Shown here: in pieces, positions 17,504 to 27,855 of the stretch
Layout: every line of letters starts with the position of its first letter
Numbering within the stretch: position 1 is the first letter of the stretch
Source of the DNA: Actinacidiphila epipremni
Lineage (GTDB): Bacteria; Actinomycetota; Actinomycetes; Streptomycetales; Streptomycetaceae
DNA length: 64,000 nucleotides
Direction of reading: 5' to 3'
Assembly: GCF_012034175.1 (NCBI RefSeq)
Contig: NZ_JAATEJ010000027.1
Coordinates: 62,001-126,000, forward strand
Notes under the pieces: generated by a model
Seen by the model: the letters and a program-made list of their open reading frames with translations, nothing else
The model's database searches: none
What the model was told of the DNA's origin: nothing
Position numbers and translations under genes: made by a program

Positions 17504-18661
17504 ATGATGGTCGCCGTGCGCACCAGGTACCGTGCCGTCGCCGTGGCGCTGACCCGTTCGCTGCTGCTCCCGCTCGGCGTCGCCGCGGTCGGCGTCCTGG
17601 CGGGCCAGTGGCTGACCGTCGACACGGGAGCAGGTGGCGGGGCGTACGCCTATGTCACGTATGCACTGCTCGCCGTGGGGCTGTACGGGAGCGCGTCGGG
17701 AATCTCCCGGCCGGAGCAGCGCGCCGATGTCTACCGGATCGTGGTCGCGATCACCGTCGGCGTCGCAGCGAAGGCCGCCTTCATCGCCGCCGTCCTGGCG
17801 CTGGTCTTCCTCCGGAGACCGGAATACCTCGTGCTCGCCGTCGCCATGGCGCAGATCGACCCGCTGTCGGTGTCCGCCATGCTCGACGCCCACGGCATGT
17901 CGCCGCGCGCGAAGTCGCTGCTGGCCGCGTGGGCGTCCTTCGACGACCCGGTCACCACGATCCTGGTGGTCGTCATCAGCTCGATCGTCCTCGACGGCGC
18001 CCAGGGTGCCGGCGCCGGCAGCGCCGACTACAGCGTGTCCCTGCTGCTGAACCTGCTTCTGCTGCTGGCCGCGGCAGCCGTCTGGCGGGTCGTACGCCGC
18101 CGCGCCCGCTCGGTCCAAGTCCTGGCGCTCGCCGTCCTGATGGGTGTGGCCGCCTGGCAGTTCCTGATGCTCGGCCTCGCGCTGTCGGCGCTCTTCTTCC
18201 GCCCCCAGCTGGGCCGCTGGATCGGTCGTACGACCAACGCCGCGTTTCTCGTGGCGACGTTCCTGCTCGGCGTCCTCCTCGCCCGCGGAATGAGCCCCGG
18301 CGTGGGCCTCGTCCTCGGCTGCGCCACTTTCACGGCCCAGATAGTGGTGGGCGCCGCGCTTTCCTGGGGCTTCCCCGCCAGGGACCGCCTCTCCCTGTGC
18401 TTGAGCCAGCAGAACGGCATCACGGCGATCATCCTCGCCCTGCTCCTCGAACCCCTGCTCCCGGAGGCGGTCGCGGTCATCGCCCCGGCGATCCTTGTCG
18501 TCAATGTGCTCCACGTGGTGGCCGACGCGCTCGCTTCTCCCGCGGGAAGGTCCCCCTCCGACGCCCCCGCCTCCGCCGGCGAACCGCCGGGAGCCTCCCG
18601 CACGGCCGCGCTGTCCGCGGCGAAACGGGACTCGCTGTGCCCGCAGGGCCGAACCGAGTGA
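17504..18661 (+). CDS. Cation/proton antiporter-like membrane protein
   Basis: The 385-residue protein has about 10-12 hydrophobic segments. It carries antiporter-like charged motifs: AMAQIDPLSVSAMLDAHG in one membrane region and AAWASFDDPVTTILVV in the next, both resembling the Asp-Pro motifs of CPA-type exchangers. The C-terminal 50 residues are hydrophilic. The family exchanges Na+ or K+ for H+ across the cytoplasmic membrane. It lies 40 bp after the two-domain protein on the same strand, so it may belong to the Fxs operon. The start is ATG 17504 or the next ATG 17507, with GGAG 9 bases upstream. The upstream GTG 17498 is too close to the GGAG. Confidence 0.72.
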   Translation: MMVAVRTRYRAVAVALTRSLLLPLGVAAVGVLAGQWLTVDTGAGGGAYAYVTYALLAVGLYGSASGISRPEQRADVYRIVVAITVGVAAKAAFIAAVLALVFLRRPEYLVLAVAMAQIDPLSVSAMLDAHGMSPRAKSLLAAWASFDDPVTTILVVVISSIVLDGAQGAGAGSADYSVSLLLNLLLLLAAAAVWRVVRRRARSVQVLALAVLMGVAAWQFLMLGLALSALFFRPQLGRWIGRTTNAAFLVATFLLGVLLARGMSPGVGLVLGCATFTAQIVVGAALSWGFPARDRLSLCLSQQNGITAIILALLLEPLLPEAVAVIAPAILVVNVLHVVADALASPAGRSPSDAPASAGEPPGASRTAALSAAKRDSLCPQGRTE

Positions 18662-18665
18662 GCGA

Positions 18666-18701
18666 GAGCGGAGTGCCGACCGGGGCGCCGGCGCTCCGCT
18701 C
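18666..18701. terminator. Bidirectional hairpin between convergent genes
   Basis: A 13-bp stem with one G-T pair (18666-18678 with 18689-18701) closes a 10-base loop. It lies between the convergent antiporter and argG stop codons, so it can serve both transcripts. Confidence 0.6.
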
Positions 18702-18709
18702 GCCTCGGG

Positions 18710-20179
18710 TCAGTCGGTGCCGAGTTCCATTGCTGCGCGGTCGAGGAGTTCGTCGGCCTCGGCTTCGGCGTCGGGGGTGGTTTCGCCGCGGGAGGCGATG
18801 ATGTGGGCGCCGCCCTCCGCCATGCGGGGCATCGTGCCGATCAGGCCGGTCGCCGCGGCCTGGGCGGCGCCGATCGCGGGGCTGCCGGTGCCGATGAGGC
18901 CGAGTTGCGCGTACTGCTCCAGCTTCGCGCGGGAGTCCGCGATGTCGAGGTTGCGCATGGTGAGCTGTCCGATGCGGTCGACGGGGCCGAAGGCCGGGTC
19001 GTCGGTGCGCTCCATGGAGAGCTTGTCCGGGTGGTAGCTGAAGGCCGGGCCGGTCGTGTCGAGGATCGAGTAGTCCTCGCCGCGGCGCAGCCGCAGGGTC
19101 ACCTCGCCGGTGACGCCCGCGCCGACCCACCGCTGCAGCGACTCGCGGATCATCAGCGCCTGCGGGTCCAGCCAGCGGCCCTCGTACATCAGCCGGCCCA
19201 GCCGCCGCCCCTCGGTGTGGTACTGCGCGAGGGTGTCCTCGTTGTGGATCGCGTTGACCAGCCGCTCGTACGCCGCGTGCAGCAGCGCCATGCCGGGGGC
19301 CTCGTAGATGCCGCGGCTCTTGGCCTCGATGATGCGGTTCTCGATCTGGTCGGACATGCCGAGGCCGTGCCGGCCGCCGATGGCGTTGGCCTCCCTCACC
19401 AGATCGACGGGGGTGGCGAACGTCTTGCCGTTGACGGTGACCGGGCGGCCCTGCTCGAAGCCGATCGTCACGTCCTCGGTGACGATCTCGACCGCGGGGT
19501 CCCAGGACCGTACGCCCATGATCGGCTCGACGGTCTCGATGCCGGTGTCCAGGTGCTCCAGGGTCTTGGCCTCGTGGGTGGCGCCCCAGATGTTGGCGTC
19601 GGTGGAGTACGCCTTCTCCTGGCTGTCGCGGTACGGCAGCCCGTGCGCGAGGAGCCACTGCGACATCTCGGTGCGACCGCCGAGCTCGCTGACGAAGTCC
19701 GCGTCGAGCCAGGGCTTGTAGATCCGCAGGTGCGGGTTGGCGAGCAGGCCGTAGCGGTAGAACCGCTCGATGTCGTTGCCCTTGAAGGTCGAGCCGTCGC
19801 CCCAGATCTGCACGTCGTCCTCGAGCATCGCCCGCACCAGCAGGGTGCCGGTGACGGCGCGGCCGAGCGGGGTGGTGTTGAAGTACGCCCGCCCGCCCGA
19901 GCGGATGTGGAACGCCCCGCAGGTGAGCGCGGCCAGGCCCTCCTCGACCAGCGCGGCGCGGCAGTCGACCAGCCGGGCGAGCTCGGCGCCGTAGGTCATC
20001 GCGCGGCCGGGCACCGAGTCGATGTCGGGCTCGTCGTACTGGCCGATGTCGGCGGTGTAGGTGCACGGGACGGCGCCCTTGTCGCGCATCCACGCGACCG
20101 CGACGGAGGTGTCGAGACCACCCGAGAAGGCGATGCCGACGCGCTCGCCGGCCGGCAGGGAAGTGAGGACCTTGGACAT
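18710..20179 (-). CDS. argG: Argininosuccinate synthase
   Basis: The 489-residue protein joins citrulline and aspartate with ATP to give argininosuccinate, the penultimate step of arginine synthesis in the cytosol. The N-terminal ATP-pyrophosphatase motif GIAFSGGLDTSVAVAW is intact. Other conserved features are GDGSTFKGNDIERFYRYG, KAYSTDANIWGATHEAKTLE, and IGGRHGLGMSDQIENRIIEA. Length and sequence fit the longer (E. coli-type) ArgG class. I chose ATG 20179 (MSKVLTSL). An ATG at 20194 would add MHTLS. The Shine-Dalgarno is weak for both. A possible ARG box overlaps the region just upstream (20188-20206). It ends convergently with the antiporter gene, with a shared hairpin between them. Confidence 0.95.
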   Translation of the reverse strand: MSKVLTSLPAGERVGIAFSGGLDTSVAVAWMRDKGAVPCTYTADIGQYDEPDIDSVPGRAMTYGAELARLVDCRAALVEEGLAALTCGAFHIRSGGRAYFNTTPLGRAVTGTLLVRAMLEDDVQIWGDGSTFKGNDIERFYRYGLLANPHLRIYKPWLDADFVSELGGRTEMSQWLLAHGLPYRDSQEKAYSTDANIWGATHEAKTLEHLDTGIETVEPIMGVRSWDPAVEIVTEDVTIGFEQGRPVTVNGKTFATPVDLVREANAIGGRHGLGMSDQIENRIIEAKSRGIYEAPGMALLHAAYERLVNAIHNEDTLAQYHTEGRRLGRLMYEGRWLDPQALMIRESLQRWVGAGVTGEVTLRLRRGEDYSILDTTGPAFSYHPDKLSMERTDDPAFGPVDRIGQLTMRNLDIADSRAKLEQYAQLGLIGTGSPAIGAAQAAATGLIGTMPRMAEGGAHIIASRGETTPDAEAEADELLDRAAMELGTD

Positions 20180-20187
20180 AGAAAGAG

Positions 20188-20206
20188 TATGCATAATCCC
20201 GCATGG
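20188..20206 (-). promoter_or_regulatory. Candidate ARG box upstream of argG
   Basis: On the minus strand the site reads CCATGC, 7 bases, TGCATA. It resembles the published Streptomyces ArgR-box half-sites as I remember them (CCATGC...TGCATA with one more base between). It lies next to the start codons of argG, where arginine-dependent repression by ArgR would be expected. Inference from sequence similarity only. Confidence 0.4.
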
Positions 20207-20318
20207 CTATGCAACGCCCGGACCGATCCGGCCACCGCTCCCCCGTGACGCCCGCCCGGGCGCCCGCCCGGGCGCCCCCTCCGCGTCAGCCCCCCCGGGC
20301 TCAGCGCCGCCTCCGGGC

Positions 20319-21092
20319 TCAGTCCCGCAGGATGCCCGCCGCCCGCACCGCCGCCAGCCACTGCGGGAACTCCTCCAGCAGCCGGTCGTAGAGCTCGGCG
20401 TCGGACAGCGCCGCCGGCTTTGGCCCCGCCGCGAAGAACCCGGCGTTGTCGACCACCCGGCGCCCCGGCACCGGCAGGTCGTCGAGCCGGCGCAGGAAGC
20501 GGAACTCGTCCTCCCCGAAGCCGACGAACTGCCAGAAGATCGGCAGCCTCGCCGATGTGCACAGCACATGCTCGGCCGCGGCCTTGGACGTCGGGGAGCC
20601 GTCGGTCTGGAAGACGACGAAGGCCGGGTCGGTCGCGCCGCACGCCTCGTAGTGGTCGATGACGGCCTGCATCGCGAGGTGGTAGTTCGTCCGCCCCATG
20701 TGCCCCATCGACTCGTGCAGCGGACCGATCCGGTCCCGGTAGGCGTCGAGGCTGATGTCGGCGGTGCCGTCGATGTCGGTGGAGAAGAAGACGACCGGCA
20801 CGACCCCGTCGTCGTCGAGGTTGGCCGCGAGCGCGAGGGTCTGCTCGGCCAGGTGCTGCACGGAGCCGTCGCGGTAGAAGGGGCGCATGCTGCCGGAGCG
20901 GTCCAGGACCAGGTAGACCGCGGCACGCTCGCCGCTGACCTGGTTCTTCACCAGCGAGACGGCGGCGGATTTGTACAGGTCGACAAGCCCGGGGGCGCGG
21001 TCGGCCACCTTCTCCAGGCTCACGCCCGCGGCGGCCCCGGCGGGGCGCTTGCGGTAGTCGATCCGGTACGGCTTGCGGTAGTCGATGGTCAT
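20319..21092 (-). CDS. VWA domain protein (TerF/TerY-like)
   Basis: This 257-residue protein starts at ATG 21092 (MTIDYRKPYRIDYRKR). From residue 55 it has a von Willebrand factor A domain with the metal-ion-dependent adhesion motif at residues 64-68 (DRSGS in VYLVLDRSGSMRPFYRDG), a central GRTNYHLAMQAVIDHY segment with the MIDAS Thr region, and FVVFQTDGSPTSKAA with the second Asp. It resembles the VWA proteins linked to tellurium/stress TerD clusters. No Ter partners are in the window. There is no signal peptide, so it is intracellular. Upstream starts would extend a low-complexity arginine-rich stretch and are less likely. Confidence 0.82.
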   Translation of the reverse strand: MTIDYRKPYRIDYRKRPAGAAAGVSLEKVADRAPGLVDLYKSAAVSLVKNQVSGERAAVYLVLDRSGSMRPFYRDGSVQHLAEQTLALAANLDDDGVVPVVFFSTDIDGTADISLDAYRDRIGPLHESMGHMGRTNYHLAMQAVIDHYEACGATDPAFVVFQTDGSPTSKAAAEHVLCTSARLPIFWQFVGFGEDEFRFLRRLDDLPVPGRRVVDNAGFFAAGPKPAALSDAELYDRLLEEFPQWLAAVRAAGILRD

Positions 21093-21237
21093 GCGCCGTG
21101 ATTCTGCACGCCGGGCCCCCGCCGCGCCCACCCTTCGCCCGAATTGCGCGCCGGCCCCCGGGGAGCGATGAGTTTCCGGCGGCCGGACGGTCTGCAGAGG
21201 GACGGAACGATTCCAGCGCTGCACAGCAGGAGGCGAC

Positions 21238-21615
21238 ATGTTCGGGGAGACGAAGGCGTTCAGCGGATTCGCGGTCGACGACGTCGAGGCCGCGGCGAGG
21301 TTCTACGGCGACACGCTGGGGCTGAAGGTGTCGCGGGCGAACGGCATGCTGACGCTGCACATCGCGGGCGGGCGGGACATCCTGGTCTACCCGAAGCCGG
21401 ACCACGTACCGGCCACGTACACGATCCTGAACTTCCCCGTCGTCGACATCGAGGCGGCCGTGGACGAGCTGGGGCGCAGGGGGGTGCGCTGTGAGCAGTA
21501 CGGGGAGCCGGCGACGGATGCGAAGGGGATCCACCGGGGCGGCGGGCCGCTCATCGCGTGGTTCACGGACCCGGCGGGCAACGTCCTGTCGGTCCTGGAG
21601 GACCCGGGCGCCTGA
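21238..21615 (+). CDS. VOC (glyoxalase/bleomycin-resistance) family protein
   Basis: This 125-residue protein starts at ATG 21238 behind a strong AGGAGG. It has a two-module VOC fold: FSGFAVDDVEAAARFYGDTLGLKVSR, then ILNFPVVDIEAAVDELGRRGVRCEQ, and a C-terminal LIAWFTDPAGNVLSVLE strand that normally carries the metal-binding Glu. Such proteins may be metal-dependent lyases or antibiotic-binding resistance proteins. The substrate cannot be read. It is divergent from the VWA gene, with a 145-bp gap. Confidence 0.82.
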   Translation: MFGETKAFSGFAVDDVEAAARFYGDTLGLKVSRANGMLTLHIAGGRDILVYPKPDHVPATYTILNFPVVDIEAAVDELGRRGVRCEQYGEPATDAKGIHRGGGPLIAWFTDPAGNVLSVLEDPGA

Positions 21616-21773
21616 GCCGTCACGCCGGTCTGAGCCGTACGCGGCGGGTCGTACGGCCGGCGGCTGAGCCCGTACGCCGCGAGGGGACCACGCCCCGGGG
21701 CCCGTACGCCGTGGGGGGCCGCGCCTCGGGGGCCCGTACGCCGCCGGTACGACGCCCCCGTACGCCGTGCCCG
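21616..21773. repeat. Region rich in CCCGTACGCCG elements
   Basis: This gap between the convergent VOC and YbjN-like genes holds at least four imperfect copies of CCCGTACGCCG (for example near 21669, 21699, 21730 and 21757). The same core, GTACGCC, also makes up the 3141-3181 repeat. It may be a dispersed intergenic element of this genome, or simply GC-rich drift. Confidence 0.5.
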
Positions 21774-22349
21774 TCAGCCCTCGGTCGGGCCCTCGCCCTC
21801 GGAGGAGCCGTCCGCCCCGCCGTCGCCCTCGCCGCCGCCGTTCACGTCGTCCGCGTCCTTGGCCAGGCCCAGCGTGTCGACGACCCACTTGTCGAACTCG
21901 ATGCACGCCCGCACCCAGCTCACCGTGCTGGACACGAAGTGCTCCAGCCCGACGCCGAGGCCGATCAGCAGCTGCGCCTCGCCGATGAGGCGGACGCTGC
22001 CGTCGTCATGCGTGTGGGTGTAGACCTTGGGCCACAGGGTGCGGCGGTTCCAGTCGTCGATGACCTCGTGGAGCTGCGGCTTGTCGTCGACCGAGAACGG
22101 GCGGTCGTAGAACGTCCGGACGGCGAAGACCTGCTGCTCCCCCTCGCCGCGGAACATGAAGTACGTGCGGAATTCCTCCCAGGGAGCGACCAGGTCACCC
22201 TCCTCGTCAACCAGGTGCTTGAGCTCCATCTGGTCCAGCAGCTGCTTGACGAGGTTCTGGTCGGGGATGACCACGCTGCTGCCGTTGCCGGCCGGGTCGG
22301 GGTCCGGCTGGCCCCCGAAATTGGGAATCGAGGACGGGTCGATGCTCAC
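21774..22349 (-). CDS. YbjN domain-containing protein
   Basis: The 191-residue protein starts at GTG 22349 (reading SIDPSSIPNFGGQPDPDPAG), with AAGGGA upstream. The body (residues 25-165) looks like the YbjN/type III secretion chaperone-like fold: LVKQLLDQMELKHLVDEEGDLVAPW, TYFMFRGEGEQQVFAVRTFYDRPFS, VIDDWNRRTLWPKVYTHTHDDGSVRL, and a final SSTVSWVRACIEFDKWV helix. The tail is Gly/Glu/Asp-rich and unstructured. No enzymatic motif is seen. YbjN-like proteins are common but poorly defined in actinobacteria. Its neighbour upstream on the same strand is clpB, 130 bp away. Confidence 0.78.
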   Translation of the reverse strand: MSIDPSSIPNFGGQPDPDPAGNGSSVVIPDQNLVKQLLDQMELKHLVDEEGDLVAPWEEFRTYFMFRGEGEQQVFAVRTFYDRPFSVDDKPQLHEVIDDWNRRTLWPKVYTHTHDDGSVRLIGEAQLLIGLGVGLEHFVSSTVSWVRACIEFDKWVVDTLGLAKDADDVNGGGEGDGGADGSSEGEGPTEG

Positions 22350-22479
22350 CGTGAAGTCCCTTCGTGACGTCTGACTGCCATCCTCCCTCATCCCCACCCG
22401 CGAGTGGCAACCCCGGGGGGTACGCGTCCGGCGTACCCCCCGTGCGCCCCCGGGCACCTCCCGCGGCCGGCCGGCCCGG

Positions 22480-25086
<2,607 letters not shown>

Positions 25087-25141
25087 GGGGTCGGGTCCTC
25101 CTCGGTGCGATCGCGGGTTGCCTTAAGGAACATGAACTACA

Positions 25142-25160
25142 TTGAGTCTACTCCACTCAA
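25142..25160 (-). promoter_or_regulatory. HAIR operator upstream of clpB
   Basis: TTGAGT, seven bases, ACTCAA is the HspR-associated inverted repeat (consensus CTTGAGT-N7-ACTCAAG) with only the outermost bases changed. It is 56 bp upstream of the clpB start codon, where it would control the clpB promoter through HspR. Confidence 0.85.
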
Positions 25161-25377
25161 CTTCGCTTCGGCCAGCCGCCGTACGGGTGAACGCGTGAGC
25201 GAATCCGCCGCCGGGAGGCGGGCGGAGCCACGGAGCCTCCGGAGCCCCGGAGCCGCGGGGAGCCTCCCGGAGCCCCTGAGCCCCGGCCCCGAGCCCCGGA
25301 ACGGCGACAGGGCCCGCCCCCCTCACGGGGTGGCGGGCCCTGCCCACAGCTCGGTGCTCCGGGTGGCTCCCCGGACG

Positions 25378-25926
25378 TCAGGCCCCGTCGCGCTTGGGGC
25401 GCCAGACCACCAGCGCGCTGGCGTGCTGGACGTCCTGGTACGGGACCAGGTCGCGGCGGTAGGAGGCATGGACCGCGGCCTCGCGCTGCTGGATGAGGGC
25501 GGCGGCGCCCTCCACCGTGGCGGTGAGCTCGGCGACCCGCGCCTGGAGGGCGGCCACCTGGTTCTCCAGCTCGATGATGCGCTTGATGCCGGCCAGGTTG
25601 ATGCCGTCGTCCTGGGAGAGCCGCTGCACCTCGCGCAGCTGCTCGATGTCGCGTGCCGAATAGCGCCGCCCGCGCCCGGCCGTGCGGTCGGGCGAGACCA
25701 GCCCGAGGCGGTCGTACTGCCGCAGCGTCTGCGGGTGCAGGCCCGACAGCTCGGCCGCCACCGAGATGACGTAGACCGGCGTCTCCTCGGTCAGCTGGTA
25801 CGGGTTGCGTCCGCGCGGGGCCCCGGCACCGGCTCCCGGACCCGGACCGCCGGGGCCGCCGCCGCGTGCGCCGCCGGAGCCGCGCGGGCCCGGCGCCGTA
25901 CCGTCCATCCGGCCGTCGATGCTCAT
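25378..25926 (-). CDS. hspR: MerR-family heat-shock repressor HspR
   Basis: This 182-residue protein represses the dnaK operon, clpB and other heat-shock genes in actinobacteria by binding HAIR sites, with DnaK acting as a co-repressor. The N-terminal 40 residues are a Gly/Pro/Ala-rich extension. Residues 45-120 form the MerR winged HTH, with VISVAAELSGLHPQTLRQYD followed by RLGLVSPDRT, then GRGRRYSARDIEQLREVQRLSQDDGINLAGIK. The C-terminal helix (ENQVAALQARVAELTATVEG) is coiled-coil. It starts at ATG 25926, 4 bp after the dnaJ stop, so it is the last gene of the dnaK operon and autoregulated. Confidence 0.95.
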   Translation of the reverse strand: MSIDGRMDGTAPGPRGSGGARGGGPGGPGPGAGAGAPRGRNPYQLTEETPVYVISVAAELSGLHPQTLRQYDRLGLVSPDRTAGRGRRYSARDIEQLREVQRLSQDDGINLAGIKRIIELENQVAALQARVAELTATVEGAAALIQQREAAVHASYRRDLVPYQDVQHASALVVWRPKRDGA

Positions 25927-25930
25927 CCGT

Positions 25931-27118
25931 TCACGCTCCCTTTGCCGCCTTGAACAGCTCGGCCCGCGGGTCGAAGTCCGCGGTCGCCTCCCGGTAGGCC
26001 TCCAGCGCGTCCAGCGCCTTGCCCTCGCTCTTGTCCGGCACCGCCACCTCGACGGTCACCAGCAGGTCGCCGCGCGAGCCGTCCTTGCGGACCGCGCCCT
26101 TGCCGCGGGCCCGCAGGGTACGGCCGTTGGGCGTGCCCGGCGGGAGCTTCAGGGTGACCGGCGGGCCGCCGAGCGTGGGCACCTTGACCTCGCCGCCGAG
26201 CGCCGCCTCCGTGAAGCTGACCGGCACGGTCACCGTGAGGTTGGCGTCCTTGCGGCCGAAGACCGGGTGCTTGCCGACGTGCACGACCACGTACAGGTCG
26301 CCGGCCGGTCCGCCGCGCTCGCCCGGCGCGCCCTTGCCGCGCAGCCGGATCCGCTGCCCGTCGGTGACGCCCGGCGGGATGCGGACCTGCATCGTGCGCG
26401 AGCTCTTGGCCCGCCCGCTGCCGTGGCAGACCTCGCACGGGGTCTCGGCGATCAGGCCGCGGCCCTTGCAGTCCACGCACGGGTCGGTGAGCGAGAAGCC
26501 GCCCCCGCCGCCGCGCGAGACCTGGCCCGTACCGACGCAGGTCGGGCACACCCGGGGCGTGCCGTTCTTGTCGCCGGTGCCGGAGCACGCCTTGCAGGGC
26601 GCCTGCGAGGACATCCGCAGCGGCACCGTCGCCCCGTCGACGGCCTCGGTGAAGCTCAGCGTGACCTCGGACTCGATGTCCTGGCCGCGCCGCGGCTGCA
26701 CCCTGGTGCCGCCGCCGCGGTTGAACAGCCCGCCGAAGACGTCGCCGAGACCGCCGCCGAAGCCACCGCCCTGGCCGCCGCCCTGCGTCGTGGAGCCGCT
26801 GCCGCCGAACAGGTCGCTGAGGTCGAAGTTGAAGCTGCCGGTGCCGCCCGCGCCGGGACCGGGGCGGAAGCCGCCGTTCCCGAACAGGGCGCGCCCCTCG
26901 TCGTACTCCTTGCGCCGCTTGGCGTCGGAGAGCACGTCGTTGGCCTCGGAGATCTCCTTGAAGCGCTCCTCGGCCTTCGCGTCGCCCTTGTTGGCGTCCG
27001 GGTGGAACTCGCGGGCGAGCTTCCGGTACGCCTTCTTGATCTCGGCTTCCGTGGCGTCCTTGGGGACGCCGAGGACCTTGTACAGGTCCTTTTCGAGCAG
27101 GTCCCTACTGATGCTCAT
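25931..27118 (-). CDS. dnaJ: Co-chaperone DnaJ
   Basis: The 395-residue protein stimulates DnaK ATPase and delivers substrates. It has the J domain (residues 10-75) with YRKLAREFHPDANKG, which carries the HPD motif, then a long Gly/Phe-rich region (80-150), and a zinc-finger region with the usual four CxxCxGxG repeats (CKACSGTG, CPTCVGTG, CVDCKGRG, CEVCHGSG), followed by the C-terminal substrate-binding domains. It is third in the dnaK-grpE-dnaJ-hspR operon, with a 35-bp gap after grpE and a strong GGAGGG ribosome site. Confidence 0.97.
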   Translation of the reverse strand: MSISRDLLEKDLYKVLGVPKDATEAEIKKAYRKLAREFHPDANKGDAKAEERFKEISEANDVLSDAKRRKEYDEGRALFGNGGFRPGPGAGGTGSFNFDLSDLFGGSGSTTQGGGQGGGFGGGLGDVFGGLFNRGGGTRVQPRRGQDIESEVTLSFTEAVDGATVPLRMSSQAPCKACSGTGDKNGTPRVCPTCVGTGQVSRGGGGGFSLTDPCVDCKGRGLIAETPCEVCHGSGRAKSSRTMQVRIPPGVTDGQRIRLRGKGAPGERGGPAGDLYVVVHVGKHPVFGRKDANLTVTVPVSFTEAALGGEVKVPTLGGPPVTLKLPPGTPNGRTLRARGKGAVRKDGSRGDLLVTVEVAVPDKSEGKALDALEAYREATADFDPRAELFKAAKGA

Positions 27119-27153
27119 CCCCGGCGTCCCTCCTTCCGGTCCTCTTTACACCG

Positions 27154-27855
27154 TCAGCCCTGGTCAGGGCCACCGTTCTCCTCGTCGTCCGGCTGCTCCG
27201 CCTTGGTGTCCGCGTCGTCCGCCGACTCGTCGGCCGCCTTGCCCGCGGCGCCGGCCGATCCCGTCGACCCGGGCTGCGGCTCGGCGACCGCGACCCTGGC
27301 GGGCCGCAGATTGCGCTCACCCAGGCGGTACCCGGGCTGCAGGATCTGCACGCATGTGGTCTGCGTGACATCCGGCGAATAACTGTGCATCAGGGCCTCG
27401 TGCACCAGCGGGTCAAAGGGCTCGCCCTCCTTGCCGAACTGCTGCAGCCCCAGCTTCGCCGCGACCGTCTCCAGCGACTCCGCCACCGACTTGAAGCCGC
27501 CGACCAGCTCGCCGTGCTCCCGGGCCCGGCCGATGTCGTCCAGCACGGGCAGCAGCTCGGTGAGCAGGTTGGCCACCGCGATCTCCCGGACGGCGATCCG
27601 GTCGCGCTCCACCCTGCGGCGGTAGTTCTGGTACTCGGCCTGGAGGCGCTGCAGGTCCGCGGTGCGCTCGTTGAGCGCGGTCCGCACCTGGTCCAGCTGC
27701 GCCCGCAGGGCGGTCAGCTCCTGGGCGTCCCCGCCGCCGGCCCCCGGGGCCGCCTCCTCGGCGGCCCCGGAGTCCTTGCCGTGCTCCGGCTTGGTGTCAC
27801 CGGCCTCGGAAGGGACGTCGGGCTCCTCCTGGAAGCCCTTCGGCTCCTCCGTCAC
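27154..27855 (-). CDS. grpE: Nucleotide exchange factor GrpE
   Basis: The 233-residue protein releases ADP from DnaK. It has an acidic, low-complexity N-terminus (1-50), a long coiled coil (about 50-85), then conserved GrpE features: LQRLQAEYQNYRRRVERDR, VANLLTELLPVLDDIGRAREHGE, LQQFGKEGEPFDPLVHEAL, and TTCVQILQPGYRLGERNLRPARV at the start of the beta domain. The C-terminal tail is acidic and unusually long compared with E. coli GrpE. It starts at GTG 27855, overlapping the dnaK stop by 4 nt (GTGA), so translation is coupled. Confidence 0.96.
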   Translation of the reverse strand: MTEEPKGFQEEPDVPSEAGDTKPEHGKDSGAAEEAAPGAGGGDAQELTALRAQLDQVRTALNERTADLQRLQAEYQNYRRRVERDRIAVREIAVANLLTELLPVLDDIGRAREHGELVGGFKSVAESLETVAAKLGLQQFGKEGEPFDPLVHEALMHSYSPDVTQTTCVQILQPGYRLGERNLRPARVAVAEPQPGSTGSAGAAGKAADESADDADTKAEQPDDEENGGPDQG

